Positions 23,117 to 33,632 of a DNA stretch of 64,000 bases are shown piece after piece. The stretch is from the NCBI RefSeq assembly GCF_010183535.1, contig NC_071331.1, positions 2,790,001-2,854,000 of the forward strand, in the 5' to 3' direction. This DNA comes from Caenorhabditis remanei. Its lineage: Eukaryota > Nematoda > Chromadorea > Rhabditida > Rhabditidae. Positions within the stretch are counted from its first letter, which is position 1. Each line of letters opens with the position of its first letter. Both the position numbers and the translations under genes were made by a program. The notes under the pieces were generated by a model. The model had not been told where the DNA came from, ran no database searches, and worked only from the letters and a program-made list of their open reading frames with translations.

Positions 23117-23394
23117 GTTCTGCTTCAATGACATTATAATCGGATAAGTCTGAATCCTCAAATTTTAAAATTTTAAACCTTTTGGTGCAATACTTTGCTA
23201 CGTGAAATTTACAATCGTTTGCTTGCAGTTTTTGCCTTGTTGGTTGTTTTGGAATATTAGAAATTCATTGAAAAGAATTGAAGAAATTGTTTTTGAGAAA
23301 CAGAAAACAATTAATTTGTTTTCTGAAAATAAACAATGCTTTCATGTTTTAGTGGTCTTCTAACCGACCATTTCCCCAAGAAATGTGTTTAATC

Positions 23395-23415
23395 TGAATG
23401 TTTCTAGTGCCATGA
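23395..23415 (-). ncRNA. Candidate 21U-RNA
   Basis: Perfect minus core (TGAAACAG at 23,454-23,461). TATT gives T 23,415 (46 nt). Confidence 0.43.
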
Positions 23416-23630
23416 ATATCCTTGCATCAGCTTTCCATTTCTTACTAAAAAGCTGAAACAGCGGCTTTTTCATTTTTCTGATAGTATAGATTTTTTCAGT
23501 TTTTGTGAGCGATGAAGCTACAAAATCAAGCTGATTCTCAGAGTTGCTAATTTTAGTTAATTTTCAGTTTCATTGAATGGATTTGATAAAATATAAGTAA
23601 TTTATATCGTTCGAATCTCAAAATGTTTTC

Positions 23631-23651
23631 CCACAAATTAGCAGACAGAAA
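23631..23651 (-). ncRNA. Candidate 21U-RNA, left arm of divergent pair 1
   Basis: Minus core CTGTTTCC (plus 23,690-23,697). CGTT gives T 23,651 (46 nt). It shares a promoter region with the plus locus at 23,757. Confidence 0.48.
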
Positions 23652-23690
23652 ACGATGAAATCAAAATTACAAGAGACTAGAAATGCACTG

Positions 23691-23717
23691 GAAACAGAAA
23701 AAATTTTCAACTGTTTC
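23691..23717. promoter_or_regulatory. Divergent paired Ruby cores, pair 1
   Basis: GAAACAG (23,691-23,697), 13 nt, then CTGTTTC (23,711-23,717). Both sides have a YRNT 46 nt away. The same 13-nt spacing recurs at 30,757 and 39,800. Confidence 0.6.
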
Positions 23718-23756
23718 TAAGTGTGATGATAGCGATTTACTCATTTTGCTTTATAA

Positions 23757-23777
23757 TAAAACGAGGGGCCATGTGGA
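23757..23777 (+). ncRNA. Candidate 21U-RNA, right arm of divergent pair 1
   Basis: Core CTGTTTCT at 23,711-23,718. TAAT gives T 23,757 (46 nt). Confidence 0.48.
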
Positions 23778-24509
23778 GGTACCATTTCGGTTTTCTTGAA
23801 AAAAGTCAGTGAATAAAATTGTGAACTTTTTCGACTCTCATTTCCATTTTATTTTTACAAAACGTTTGTTTCTTTCTTAAAGTTTACGGGATGACACCGA
23901 GATCGAATTCCCGCAGGACTGAATTCTTGCTACTCGCGACGCGACGCTCTAGTTGAAACCGAAAAAGTGACAGTCAGTGTCTAACTTCAACATTAACTTG
24001 TTTAACTCCAAGTCTCCAAAGTCACCTAAAAATAATTTTAGCAAATCCCTAAAAACTATATTTTTGAATAAAATTCGAACGCAAATTGAAGAAAAAGCAT
24101 GTGTCCGATGAAACGGTATGCCTTGAGTCAGCACCTTTTTTACTTTTCGAAGCAGCCACTCAGATTATCCAGTTTTCTCAGATAGGTGAGCTTCGAAAAC
24201 AACGTTTCGACTATTTCGTTCATTCTGTCGATGACTAAAAACTTCTGTTTATAAATCAAGTTCCAGAAAACTCGTATAATTTTGTGATGCATTTCCCACT
24301 TACTAAATTTTGCATTTCGTGTAGTTTTCATAAGTGCTAACCCGAAATTAAGGTGGAAAACAGGAAACTCCCGTTTCATTCATCGAAGATAGCTCAGGAA
24401 TATAATTAGAATTCATTTCTTCGTGATATTCTACTGCCCAGCGCAAAGTCAACAACGTGGTGTACGCACTTTTTCTGCAACATCTAAATCTACAACAAAG
24501 TTTTCAAAA

Positions 24510-24595
24510 AATTCGGTTGCAATGTTGGGCCAAGTAGCATTGTTATTAATCGGGTTAGTTGATCTTTTCTATAGTATTTTTACCACATCTGCTCA
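24510..24595 (+). pseudogene. Hydrophobic-segment relic (four-copy family)
   Basis: One frame reads SVAMLGQVALLLIGL, a plausible membrane segment. Related stretches read SVSILGQLAFLFIGL near 34,990, SVVMLGKLALL then stop near 10,526, and SVAILGKLALL then stop near 17,938. Differences between copies preserve hydrophobic character, which hints at a once-coding ancestor. The parent protein is not recognised, and no full ORF remains in any copy. Confidence 0.3.
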
Positions 24596-26072
24596 TTGAA
24601 TGGTGGAATATCCGAGCCTTCCGTATGGTTGGAGACTGCGAGTCAATGAGACAATCCAGTAAATCAGAGGAAATACAAAAATTGTAACTATTCTCTTATC
24701 AGATTCCCACGATGTTTTAGTGTTCATTCAAGGAAACTAAAGTTCTAGGATGCTCGCGTTGTCTATCGGGATTTGGGTCATTATATGTACCTTTCATGAT
24801 TTTCATAAAGCAAATTTTAATATTCTCTTACCAGTTGAAAAAAATGGTTTTTTCTGCTCTGTGTATACATAATTCCAATTTCAGTTACATACCAGTGTTC
24901 TCGGATACAAGTGAAAAAAATTCATTTCGAGAATTTTCAGGAGAATAAATAATTAGTTCACTGTCAAAAAGATTGTATAGAACGTTTTCATTTCAATTCT
25001 GATTGAATCGGTAGAATCCCTTCAGTTTCTAAGCTCAAAAGTTTTCATAAATAACTTACATTCACCAAAGAAAATTCATTGTTAAAACTGTTGATCTCTT
25101 TTCTCCTATTTTTTTCTGTTGATTTTTGTAACAAAAAAAAAACGTTTGTGGATTTCAGAAGAAGAAACGTTTGTGGAGTTCAGAATACAATACTGAACCA
25201 GCATGAAACATTGTTTTTATTTCTGCTAGACCTGTTTTTGTTGAAGCATGAAGCATTTTTGTAGTTGACAACTTTTTTTTACGGACACATTCTAAGAAGT
25301 TATCAAGGCTGTTTAGATAGACTGCCTGAGTACTTCCACAACAAACAATACGAAGGGAGTATATTATTTTTTCAGTTCTGATTAGAGGATACTTGTGAGT
25401 GTGTCTGGTTTCTAAAAAAAATATTGCCTATTTGAAACAGGAAGTAACATTTCCGGTTTCAGAATCAGAGGTTCATTTTGAACTCGTAGTAGAGCGTGAT
25501 TATTTATCTCTGTTTTCAGACAATCTGAAAAGTAAATAATTTGTTTTGTTTTGTTCTTGTTTTATTCTAACAAATATTTCAACAACTTTTTTTTTAGATA
25601 AACGCATCTTAAAAAGAGACTTCTTGTAACAGAAAGTTTTCAGTTCATTTGGTTTCGAAAAAGTTTTGAATGCATGGTAGCCAGACCTCACAATTAAAAA
25701 AAATATATCTAAACTCACAAATTTAATTAGGTTTTGTTAAATCTGTTGTTGAGAATAAAAAATCAATAAAAATCGCTCAATCATAAATGCTGACCAGAAT
25801 TTACCTCCCAGTAGTCAATAATACTTTGTTTCTGAAGCAGTAGCTCACACTTACAGTTTCTTTATCTTATTCCAACTAAAAACATGTTTTGATATTGTTT
25901 TCAATGTTGATCAAAGTGCTACAATATTGAAATTGTCTTATTTTAAAGAAAAAATGGATTGTTTATAGTGGTCACTGTCCAAACGTCACTTTTTTGTATA
26001 TTGCTGAAGGAACAGTCAAACAATTTCTGTTTCAGAAAATAGGTATGCGTGTGCAAAGTCATTGAAATACAA

Positions 26073-26093
26073 TTCTTCGGACCCATGATATAC
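26073..26093 (+). ncRNA. Candidate 21U-RNA (left palindrome arm)
   Basis: Core CTGTTTCA at 26,027-26,034. CAAT gives T 26,073 (46 nt). It has a mirror copy in the right arm. Confidence 0.43.
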
Positions 26094-26099
26094 AGCTTA

Positions 26100-26240
26100 T
26101 TATTACGACTGCGCCCCACCGCAAACGAGAGAGTATCGGCGGGAGACTCAGAGTTTTTTCTCGCACCAATACAAAGTTTCACCGTTTTTTTGACATTTTC
26201 GTTATTAGCCGAGCATGTAAGAGGGGGTGCCATTAATAGC
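26100..26240. mobile_element. Rearranged MITE in left palindrome arm
   Basis: The left end matches the TTACGACTGCGCCCCACCGC family (9,170 and 21,778), but the right end is replaced by other sequence ending near AGCATGTAAGAGGGGGTGCC. The mirror copy is at about 28,986-29,126. Confidence 0.5.
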
Positions 26241-26372
26241 ATTCTTGATTTGTCACAATTCCAAAATTTTCAAGTAATTTGCCGTTTTTCTAGAAAATCA
26301 AGTTGTTAAGGTAGCTAGATTCCATGCAAAGCTATAAGGCTTAGATATTGTTGAAAGAAGCAAGTTCTTATT

Positions 26373-26393
26373 TTCGCTGCACCGGGTTACCTA
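26373..26393 (-). ncRNA. Candidate 21U-RNA (left palindrome arm)
   Basis: Minus core CTGTTTCT (plus 26,431-26,438). TAAT gives T 26,393 (45 nt). Confidence 0.38.
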
Positions 26394-28832
26394 TTACATG
26401 TTTCAAATTTCAATTTGAATCAGAACTTTGAGAAACAGAACATTCATAAAATTTTGACTGGATTGCAACACATGAACATTATAATTGTGGTGCAATTGAG
26501 ACATGTTTGTTTTATGTTTCATGAATAAAATATACAACTGAAATCAAAATATAAATGTTCAGCAAGAATTTTTCTCATCAATAGATTTAAATCAAAACGA
26601 TGGAATCACCAGACCTTTGAAGCAGTTTATGACGCACTCTCAGAGTCGATCGAGCATCGATCAACAGACCATAGTCACACGAAAAAAGTTGACCATCTCC
26701 GATTTGCCCATCATTCTGATCAGAGATAGTATCAAGTGTCCTCAGCAAATTGGGGTACTTTTTGGCCGGGCCCGTCACCTGGGTATCTAGGAAAATCAAA
26801 AAATCGATATTTTTCGAAAATTTTTCCTGAAGTAGTTAGGTATGAAATCTCAACGGGAAATTATTGTAGACACTATTTTAAGCATTTTTTGTGTTTAAAA
26901 GAAAATTCCAGCTCAACACCTTCATTGTGAAAATTTTCAAAATATATGAAATTTTTGGGTTTTTTTTCATGAAATCGTTTTTATCTCTGCAGTGACCCGA
27001 CAAGACGGGCTTTTTTATTTGATATTCGAAATCTACATAAAATTTGGTATTGGAAACATGCTGTCCTTACTTGTATCTCTAGGACCCAAGAACGGTTTTC
27101 ATGGGAAGTATGGGAAAAAATGCGATTTTTATTTTCGAGGTCTTCCGGTAAATCATTTTTATGGTTCCAAAACAATGGTTTTTTGAAATTTTTTATTGAA
27201 CCATATCATTTTACTTCAGTTCCAATACAGTTTTCGATCATACTACAAAAAAATATTGGAAAAAATTGAGTTTTTTGAATTTTTGAAATTTTTCCCTGAA
27301 TTGAATTATTCGAGCTGAAATATTGAGGATGACATTATAAAATTAAAAAAATACGACTGGAACATAATTTAAATTTAAAAAAAAACTGATTTCCATCATT
27401 GAGTCATCTGCAATTTACGTTTTCAAGATGAAATTTAGCGAAATGTTCAACTAGGAAAGTTGGTGCAATGGTTCGTCATATTTGCACCTTTATTTGACAG
27501 AGGACTGTGTTAAAAATGTTAGGTAAAGTAAGAAAACTACAAAAATTGACTGATATAACAAGATTTTCAAGAAAAAATAGAAAAAATAAGACTCATGCAT
27601 GTTTAATGGTCTGAACTTTTGTGGAAGTCAAAAAAGTTTTTTTTGTCTTTTTTTTTTGAAAATCTTGTTATATCAGTCAATTTTTGTAGTTTTCTTACTT
27701 TACCTAACATTTTCAACACAGTCCTCTGTCAAATAAAGGTGCAAATATGACGAACCATTGCACCAACTTTCCTAGTTGAACATTTCGCTAAATTTCATCT
27801 TGAAAACGTAAATTGCAGATGACTCAATGATGGAAATCAGTTTTTTTTAAAATTTAAATTATGTTCCAGTCGTATTTTTTTAATTTTATAATGTCATCCT
27901 CAATATTTCAGCTCGAATAATTCAATTCAGGGAAAAATTTCAAAAATTCAAAAAACTCAATTTTTTCCAATATTTTTTTGTAGTATGATCGAAAACTGTA
28001 TTGGAACTGAAGTAAAATGATATGGTTCAATAAAAAATTTCAAAAAACCATTGTTTTGGAACCATAAAAATGATTTACCGGAAGACCTCGAAAATAAAAA
28101 TCGCATTTTTTCCCATACTTCCCATGAAAACCGTTCTTGGGTCCTAGAGATACAAGTAAGGACAGCATGTTTCCAATACCAAATTTTATGTAGATTTCGA
28201 ATATCAAATAAAAAAGCCCGTCTTGTCGGGTCACTGCAGAGATAAAAACGATTTCATGAAAAAAAACCCAAAAATTTCATATATTTTGAAAATTTTCACA
28301 ATGAAGGTGTTGAGCTGGAATTTTCTTTTAAACACAAAAAATGCTTAAAATAGTGTCTACAATAATTTCCCGTTGAGATTTCATACCTAACTACTTCAGG
28401 AAAAATTTTCGAAAAATATCGATTTTTTGATTTTCCTAGATACCCAGGTGACGGGCCCGGCCAAAAAGTACCCCAATTTGCTGAGGACACTTGATACTAT
28501 CTCTGATCAGAATGATGGGCAAATCGGAGATGGTCAACTTTTTTCGTGTGACTATGGTCTGTTGATCGATGCTCGATCGACTCTGAGAGTGCGTCATAAA
28601 CTGCTTCAAAGGTCTGGTGATTCCATCGTTTTGATTTAAATCTATTGATGAGAAAAATTCTTGCTGAACATTTATATTTTGATTTCAGTTGTATATTTTA
28701 TTCATGAAACATAAAACAAACATGTCTCAATTGCACCACAATTATAATGTTCATGTGTTGCAATCCAGTCAAAATTTTATGAATGTTCTGTTTCTCAAAG
28801 TTCTGATTCAAATTGAAATTTGAAACATGTAA

Positions 28833-28853
28833 TAGGTAACCCGGTGCAGCGAA
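28833..28853 (+). ncRNA. Candidate 21U-RNA (right palindrome arm, mirror)
   Basis: Core CTGTTTCT at 28,788-28,795 and TAAT at 45 nt. Mirror image of the locus at 26,393; the RNA would be identical. Confidence 0.38.
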
Positions 28854-29132
28854 AATAAGAACTTGCTTCTTTCAACAATATCTAAGCCTTATAGCTTTGC
28901 ATGGAATCTAGCTACCTTAACAACTTGATTTTCTAGAAAAACGGCAAATTACTTGAAAATTTTGGAATTGTGACAAATCAAGAATGCTATTAATGGCACC
29001 CCCTCTTACATGCTCGGCTAATAACGAAAATGTCAAAAAAACGGTGAAACTTTGTATTGGTGCGAGAAAAAACTCTGAGTCTCCCGCCGATACTCTCTCG
29101 TTTGCGGTGGGGCGCAGTCGTAATAATAAGCT

Positions 29133-29153
29133 GTATATCATGGGTCCGAAGAA
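29133..29153 (-). ncRNA. Candidate 21U-RNA (right palindrome arm, mirror)
   Basis: Perfect minus core (TGAAACAG at 29,192-29,199) and T at 29,153 (46 nt). Mirror image of the locus at 26,073. Confidence 0.43.
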
Positions 29154-29777
29154 TTGTATTTCAATGACTTTGCACACGCATACCTATTTTCTGAAACAGA
29201 AATTGTTTGACTGTTCCTTCAGCAATATACAAAAAAGTGACGTTTGGACAGTGACCACTATAAACAATCCATTTTTTCTTTAAAATAAGACAATTTCAAT
29301 ATTGTAGCACTTTGATCAACATTGAAAACAATATCAAAACATGTTTTTAGTTGGAATAAGATAAAGAAACTGTAAGTGTGAGCTACTGCTTCAGAAACAA
29401 AGTATTATTGACTACTGGGAGGTAAATTCTGGTCAGCATTTATGATTGAGCGATTTTTATTGATTTTTTATTCTCAACAACAGATTTAACAAAACCTAAT
29501 TAAATTTGTGAGTTTAGATATATTTTTTTTAATTGTGAGGTCTGGCTACCATGCATTCAAAACTTTTTCGAAACCAAATGAACTGAAAACTTTCTGTTAC
29601 AAGAAGTCTCTTTTTAAGATGCGTTTATCTAAAAAAAAAGTTGTTGAAATATTTGTTAGAATAAAACAAGAACAAAACAAAACAAATTATTTACTTTTCA
29701 GATTGTCTGAAAACAGAGATAAATAATCACGCTCTACTACGAGTTCAAAATGAACCTCTGATTCTGAAACCGGAAAT

Positions 29778-29840
29778 GTTATCTCTGATCAGAATGATGG
29801 GCAAATCGGAGATGGTCAACTTTTTTCGTGTGACTATGGG
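29778..29840 (+). repeat. Direct repeat of palindrome-arm sequence at the junction
   Basis: The 60 or so bases starting CTCTGATCAGAATGATGGGC just outside the right arm repeat 28,499-28,557 of that arm in the same orientation. The left flank of the palindrome lacks this, so it marks how the right edge formed. Confidence 0.8.
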
Positions 29841-29939
29841 TGATCGAACGAGTCAGAGAGTGCGTCTTATCAATTCTTTTTATAAGTGAAGATACCAAAA
29901 AATTGTTTTAGGAGATATGACTTATTAAACGGCACACTT

Positions 29940-30047
29940 CTTGCAACCGCGCTCTACCGAAACTAAAGAAAATTGTGCACGAAATCGAGAGACTCAGAGA
30001 AAAAGAGACGTTTTTCAATGAGGTTTTCGGTGGAGCGCAGTTGTAAG
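29940..30047. mobile_element. Small MITE, about 108 bp
   Basis: Inverted ends CTTGCAACCGCGCTCTACCG and CGGTGGAGCGCAGTTGTAAG. These resemble the ends of the 9,170 family but enclose a different interior, so it is a related subfamily. Confidence 0.6.
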
Positions 30048-30700
30048 AACTGTGCCGAGCTAATATGTTAGTAAAAAAATGTTCAGATCCTTTTTTCACA
30101 AGTGAAGAAATTTTCAGTTTCAGAAATTTCATAACCCTGGAGTATTCTTTCACAAGTTAATATTGTGAGCGTCAAGGTAAAAAAGTTAATCCATATCTTT
30201 CAAGAAACAATCATAACTTTCCCGTTTAGAAAACTTTGCTGAAAAATCAGAAATGTGGAAGTCTGCCAAAAAAAAATGAAATCGATAATAATGTATATCT
30301 ATCAATGAACTGGTTAAATTTGTAATAGGAACAGTAATACACAAATGAATATTCAAGAAATGGGTCGGAAATTGGAATTTTAGTTTTTCACGTCAACAAC
30401 TTATTTACTTCAGAACTTGTTTTAAACTCGACTGATGAAACAGTTCAGTTTCACTATTAACATATCAATGCGTATAAGCTTATGAATGATTCTGCAGTTG
30501 AAATTTGCATTGTGGAGATAGAAGAAAAATCCAAAATCGCAGCTTCTGTACCAAATTATTTGTAACTTGTCGGAACTTTGCAATTGCTGTAATTTACCAT
30601 TTTTAGCACTATGTTTCATCAAATCCTCCCAGTCCTACTGTGTAAAATCGATGTTTGTTCCAAGCAAATGAAATTTAAAAAATGCGAATGAAAGATTTTC

Positions 30701-30721
30701 TACACACCAATTGGATTGAAA
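30701..30721 (-). ncRNA. Candidate 21U-RNA, left arm of divergent pair 2
   Basis: Minus core CTGTTTCT (plus 30,756-30,763). TGTT gives T 30,721, 42 nt from the core C. Confidence 0.4.
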
Positions 30722-30756
30722 ACATAATATGAAATATAAATACATAATATGTATAA

Positions 30757-30783
30757 GAAACAGTAGCTTATTGTTTCTGTTTC
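30757..30783. promoter_or_regulatory. Divergent paired Ruby cores, pair 2
   Basis: GAAACAG (30,757-30,763), 13 nt, CTGTTTC (30,777-30,783). YRNT sites lie 42 nt (minus) and 45 nt (plus) away. Confidence 0.6.
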
Positions 30784-30821
30784 AAAAATCACATGAAATT
30801 GGGAAATACTTCTTGCAACAG

Positions 30822-30842
30822 TGAGAGATACAAAGAATTTCC
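30822..30842 (+). ncRNA. Candidate 21U-RNA, right arm of divergent pair 2
   Basis: Perfect core CTGTTTCA at 30,777-30,784. CAGT gives T 30,822 (45 nt). Confidence 0.5.
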
Positions 30843-31416
30843 TTACTTTAACAAATAAAACGAGCAGATTATAGTTTTTACTCGAATTTTCAGTCAATAC
30901 AAACTGGGGAACAATCGTCATAAGACATTACGAAATGTATTGATGAGTTATTTATACATATGTCTTGTGAACATTGTGGTACAGTCATGGTTTTACTGTG
31001 TTACCAACAATTTTTTACCGCAATGTAATTTGATTGAATCGAGAACATTTGAAATTTAAATTAGTGCCAAAACTTCACGAAATAATGATTGCTCCAGATA
31101 TTTGTCAGTAATAAGTATCTTTACTATTAACAAACATCTTTACTATTAACAAACACCAGATTCTGTATGTTTGTTTGTGTGTCGCCGATCCTACCGCCCT
31201 CCCTACTGAACCGATTTTCTTCAAATTTGGACCAAAAGAACAGAAATTTTCTCTTAATGATGCCCGTCTTTTTCTTTTTTCAAAATTCTCAAAATTACGC
31301 CTTCTGAGCCAAAAACACTGATAAAGCATAGGGGAATGAAAAACGGAAAAGTGGCGTGAAACTGTCGGCCTAAGCGTCGTCATTTCTTTCTTTTCATCGG
31401 CTTGCATTTTTCGTGG

Positions 31417-31512
31417 CCGCATGGTTAGGGTTGACGTGTCGCAGCGTCCGATCTGGCAAGTTAGGCGTCGTTGACTACAGTTAGTTTTAAGTTCGATCCC
31501 GGGTGACGAGAA
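31417..31512 (+). other. tRNA-like (Pol III promoter-like) module in H3
   Basis: An A-box-like TGGCAAGTTAGG is followed about 35 nt later by a perfect B-box-like AGTTCGATCCC and then a T6 run. It does not fold into an obvious canonical tRNA. A decayed relative (ATCCGATCTTGCAAGTTAGG near 32,930) lies in the same Helitron, so this is a tRNA-derived repeat and not a tRNA gene. Confidence 0.45.
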
Positions 31513-31948
31513 AAGTTTTTTCATTTTTTGTTGATAGGTTCGGAAAAGTAGAAGTTTCCGAACATGTCGTTTGTTTCCAGTGAGATCTACGTCACGAACA
31601 AATGCGGACCGTTTCCTAAAGAGGAACGACGACAAGCATTTTTTGTTATCATCGGATTCAGAAAAAATAGAGGACTAAAAACGTTTCCTTTCCTTCCAGA
31701 TTGATCGGTAACACAATTAGATACGGGCTGTTTTCAGGACACAGGTGATGGATCCATTGTTGATCCAAATGGGCCCACATAAAAAAGTTTTAAAAGACAT
31801 TTTGGCTAGCATTTCCCTTCTTCTTACCACTGTTTTCGCTTCACCCATTTTTTAAATATAATGATGAGCGGAAGCCGCGTGAAGTCCTGATATGGGACAC
31901 GTAAAATCCGTTTTTTCCAACCGCTGATAACTATCATTTTCTTTCTAA

Positions 31949-32362
31949 CTACTAACTGTTCCCGCCGACAATTCACTGGATGCTTATGGTGGTGCTTCTC
32001 CTGTTTCCCGTAATAACACCTTCACCTCGGACGCTGTTCTTCGGCTTCGTGATAGTCTGACTTTCGGGTTGAATGGTCTAATAGTAAGTCTGATGAGTAC
32101 AAAAGAAGAAATAGATGAAGGTGTGTTCCATCGATCAGAATCAGATGGGAGAGTGGAGCTTGGAGAAATTGATTGGCTAGAGGACACGACACAGAGATCG
32201 GCAAAGAAAAACGGCAAGAAGAAAACGTCCGGTGAAGCTATCCGGACCAGATATTGTCAGGATTCCATAGCAAATGTTGTTGACCTGACGGCAGAAAGAG
32301 ACGAGATGAATATGAACAAGTACGGATATCAGCTCGGATTTAGATGTGAGCGTAGAATTTAA
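31949..32362 (+). pseudogene. ORF inside Helitron H3, possible captured host exon
   Basis: A 138-codon open frame without an early ATG reads ...SPVSRNNTFTSDAVLRL... and then a Glu/Lys-rich segment. A consensus donor GTAAGT follows the codons for GLNGLI near 32,088, and a TTTCAG acceptor occurs near 32,680. Codon content looks like a real exon, unlike the rest of H3. Helitrons are known to capture gene fragments. The donor gene is not recognised, and neither a promoter nor a complete reading frame is evident. Confidence 0.35.
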
Positions 32363-33485
32363 CGGAATTGACGGGATCGAGGGCGTTCAGCTGATGACAC
32401 AGGAGCCGGTGAAAAAAGCCGGTGAAAAATATAGACAAAAAAGAGACGTCGGGCACTGCTTTCCGGCACCCAAGATTGTCCGAATCTTTACTATCTCTGA
32501 GATTGAAAATTATGGCAAATGATACATCAATCTGAAGATTTCTACAGTCTGACACTGAGCAGTTGACAGTCGAACTATAACAGAACCAACACGAAACAAA
32601 TGGAAATCAGCAGGAAAAATGAGTCCGAAGAACAAACGAAATCTGGACGGACTTCATAATTTCCCAGGCTGCTTTCAGATGTGACGGCGGGAAGAACAAG
32701 AGCCAACACCATCAGAACATCTGTAACTCAAGTGAAAGAGACGGGCAGACCACGTCAAGTTCGGAAGTCGACACGTCAACGAGTTGTTTCTCCAGTAGGT
32801 GCTACTGATGCAGAACCACATCCTCACTACAGTGGAAGGATGGATCAAGTGAATCCATACTGCTAGGCGCTATATTTCACGGCCATGTTTGTTTTTCAAA
32901 TGATGTAGGTGAATGCGTTTAGGAATCCGATCTTGCAAGTTAGGCAACGTTGACTGTAATCAGTTGGATGTGTCCCATGTGGGTACGTGGAAGATTTTTT
33001 CTTATCGCTAGATTTAGAAAAAATGGAGGATTAAGGGAACGAAATTGTATCAGAAAAGTAGAGATATGACAATTGTGTTTTTCCGAAACGGTCTGCTCAC
33101 AGCTAGAAAAATACAAACAAGTTAAGAAAAATATTACGATCAATAAGTTGGAGAGAATTCTGAGACCTCGATAGTCTCAACCGTTTGGGAAGCGCCGTAG
33201 GCGCTGTAACTACCAGAAGATGGGTGTAGAAAAGGAGGTTTAGTCGCCGTTAGGCGACGTGAACCGACTGGTTTGTATAAATCTAGTTACCTAGTTCTTC
33301 TATGAATGTTTGAAATCATATAACAAGTCCAAGTAATCTTGATATCATCTGAATCCTCTCTGAAACTATTAGTTCTATAAACAAAGGAAATACTGTTTCA
33401 TGGAGGATTTATTTTTGGAAAGTCAATAAAATGAGATTAATAACAATGTGATTATCGAAAGGTCAAATAAAATACATAACACTAT

Positions 33486-33564
33486 TGATAACATCGTGGA
33501 GCTGATAAGATCGAGATGTTATCAAAAGATGAAATAAAAACTGAAACATGTTTTCAACTGATAA
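33486..33564. promoter_or_regulatory. TGATAA cluster upstream of CAP-like gene
   Basis: Four TGATAA sites lie in 79 bp: 33,486, 33,503 and 33,559 forward, and 33,519-33,524 reverse. TGATAA is the binding core of the intestinal GATA factor ELT-2 in Caenorhabditis, which suggests gut expression of the gene below. This is inferred from motif density only. Confidence 0.5.
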
Positions 33565-33580
33565 GATCTCAAAATTTTCC

Positions 33581-33590
33581 TATATAAGAT
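33581..33590 (+). promoter_or_regulatory. TATA box of CAP-like gene
   Basis: TATATAAGAT lies 52 bp before the ATG and downstream of the TGATAA cluster, consistent with a short 5' UTR. Confidence 0.5.
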
Positions 33591-33632
33591 GAACGAAATC
33601 GCTGAATCGATCAGTTTGATTGAACAATCAGC

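Larger units (their letters stand above)
22490..25444. repeat. Diverged cluster DNA between unit C and the palindrome
   Basis: No gene is seen in this 3 kb. Parts resemble other blocks at low identity: 23,870-24,990 is like 34,640-35,290, and 22,560-22,690 is like 29,905-30,170. Only 21U-RNA candidates and one hydrophobic relic (24,510-24,595) stand out. Confidence 0.55.
25445..29781. repeat. 4.3-kb near-perfect palindrome
   Basis: Left arm (25,445 to about 27,577) and right arm (about 27,649 to 29,781) are reverse complements: paired positions sum to 55,226. They are separated by about 70 bp of unique spacer. I saw only a couple of single-base differences, for example near 27,515/27,711 and 27,380/27,846. 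All six short ORFs of one arm reappear in the other strand of the opposite arm, so none is independent evidence for a gene. Content is ordinary cluster DNA with a MITE and two 21U-RNA candidates per arm. Confidence 0.95.
31118..33271 (+). mobile_element. Helitron H3 with possible captured exon
   Basis: It starts A|TCTTTACTATTAAC and ends hairpin GTCGCCGTTAGGCGAC, spacer, CTGG|T, the same 3' end as H1 and H2. The first 19 bp (TCTTTACTATTAACAAACA) are tandemly repeated at 31,118 and 31,137, so either could be the 5' terminus. It contains a tRNA-like module at about 31,417-31,512, a decayed relative near 32,920-32,995 and an ORF at 31,949-32,362. No Rep/helicase ORF is seen. It lies 360 bp upstream of the CAP-like gene. 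Confidence 0.78.

Noticed and set aside
25500..29726. Several short ORFs that appear twice, identical, on opposite strands
   Set aside because: They are mirror images produced by the palindrome; duplication here is not evidence of selection on a protein.
25445..29781. Possibility that the palindrome is a missed-adapter long-read artefact
   Set aside because: It is not fully excluded, but the unique spacer, the few arm differences and a right flank that does not mirror the left flank argue for a real rearrangement.
31105..31635. 176-residue ORF on the minus strand
   Set aside because: It lies antisense across Helitron H3 termini and the tRNA-like module; composition is Arg/Lys-rich without domain features, so it is an incidental frame.
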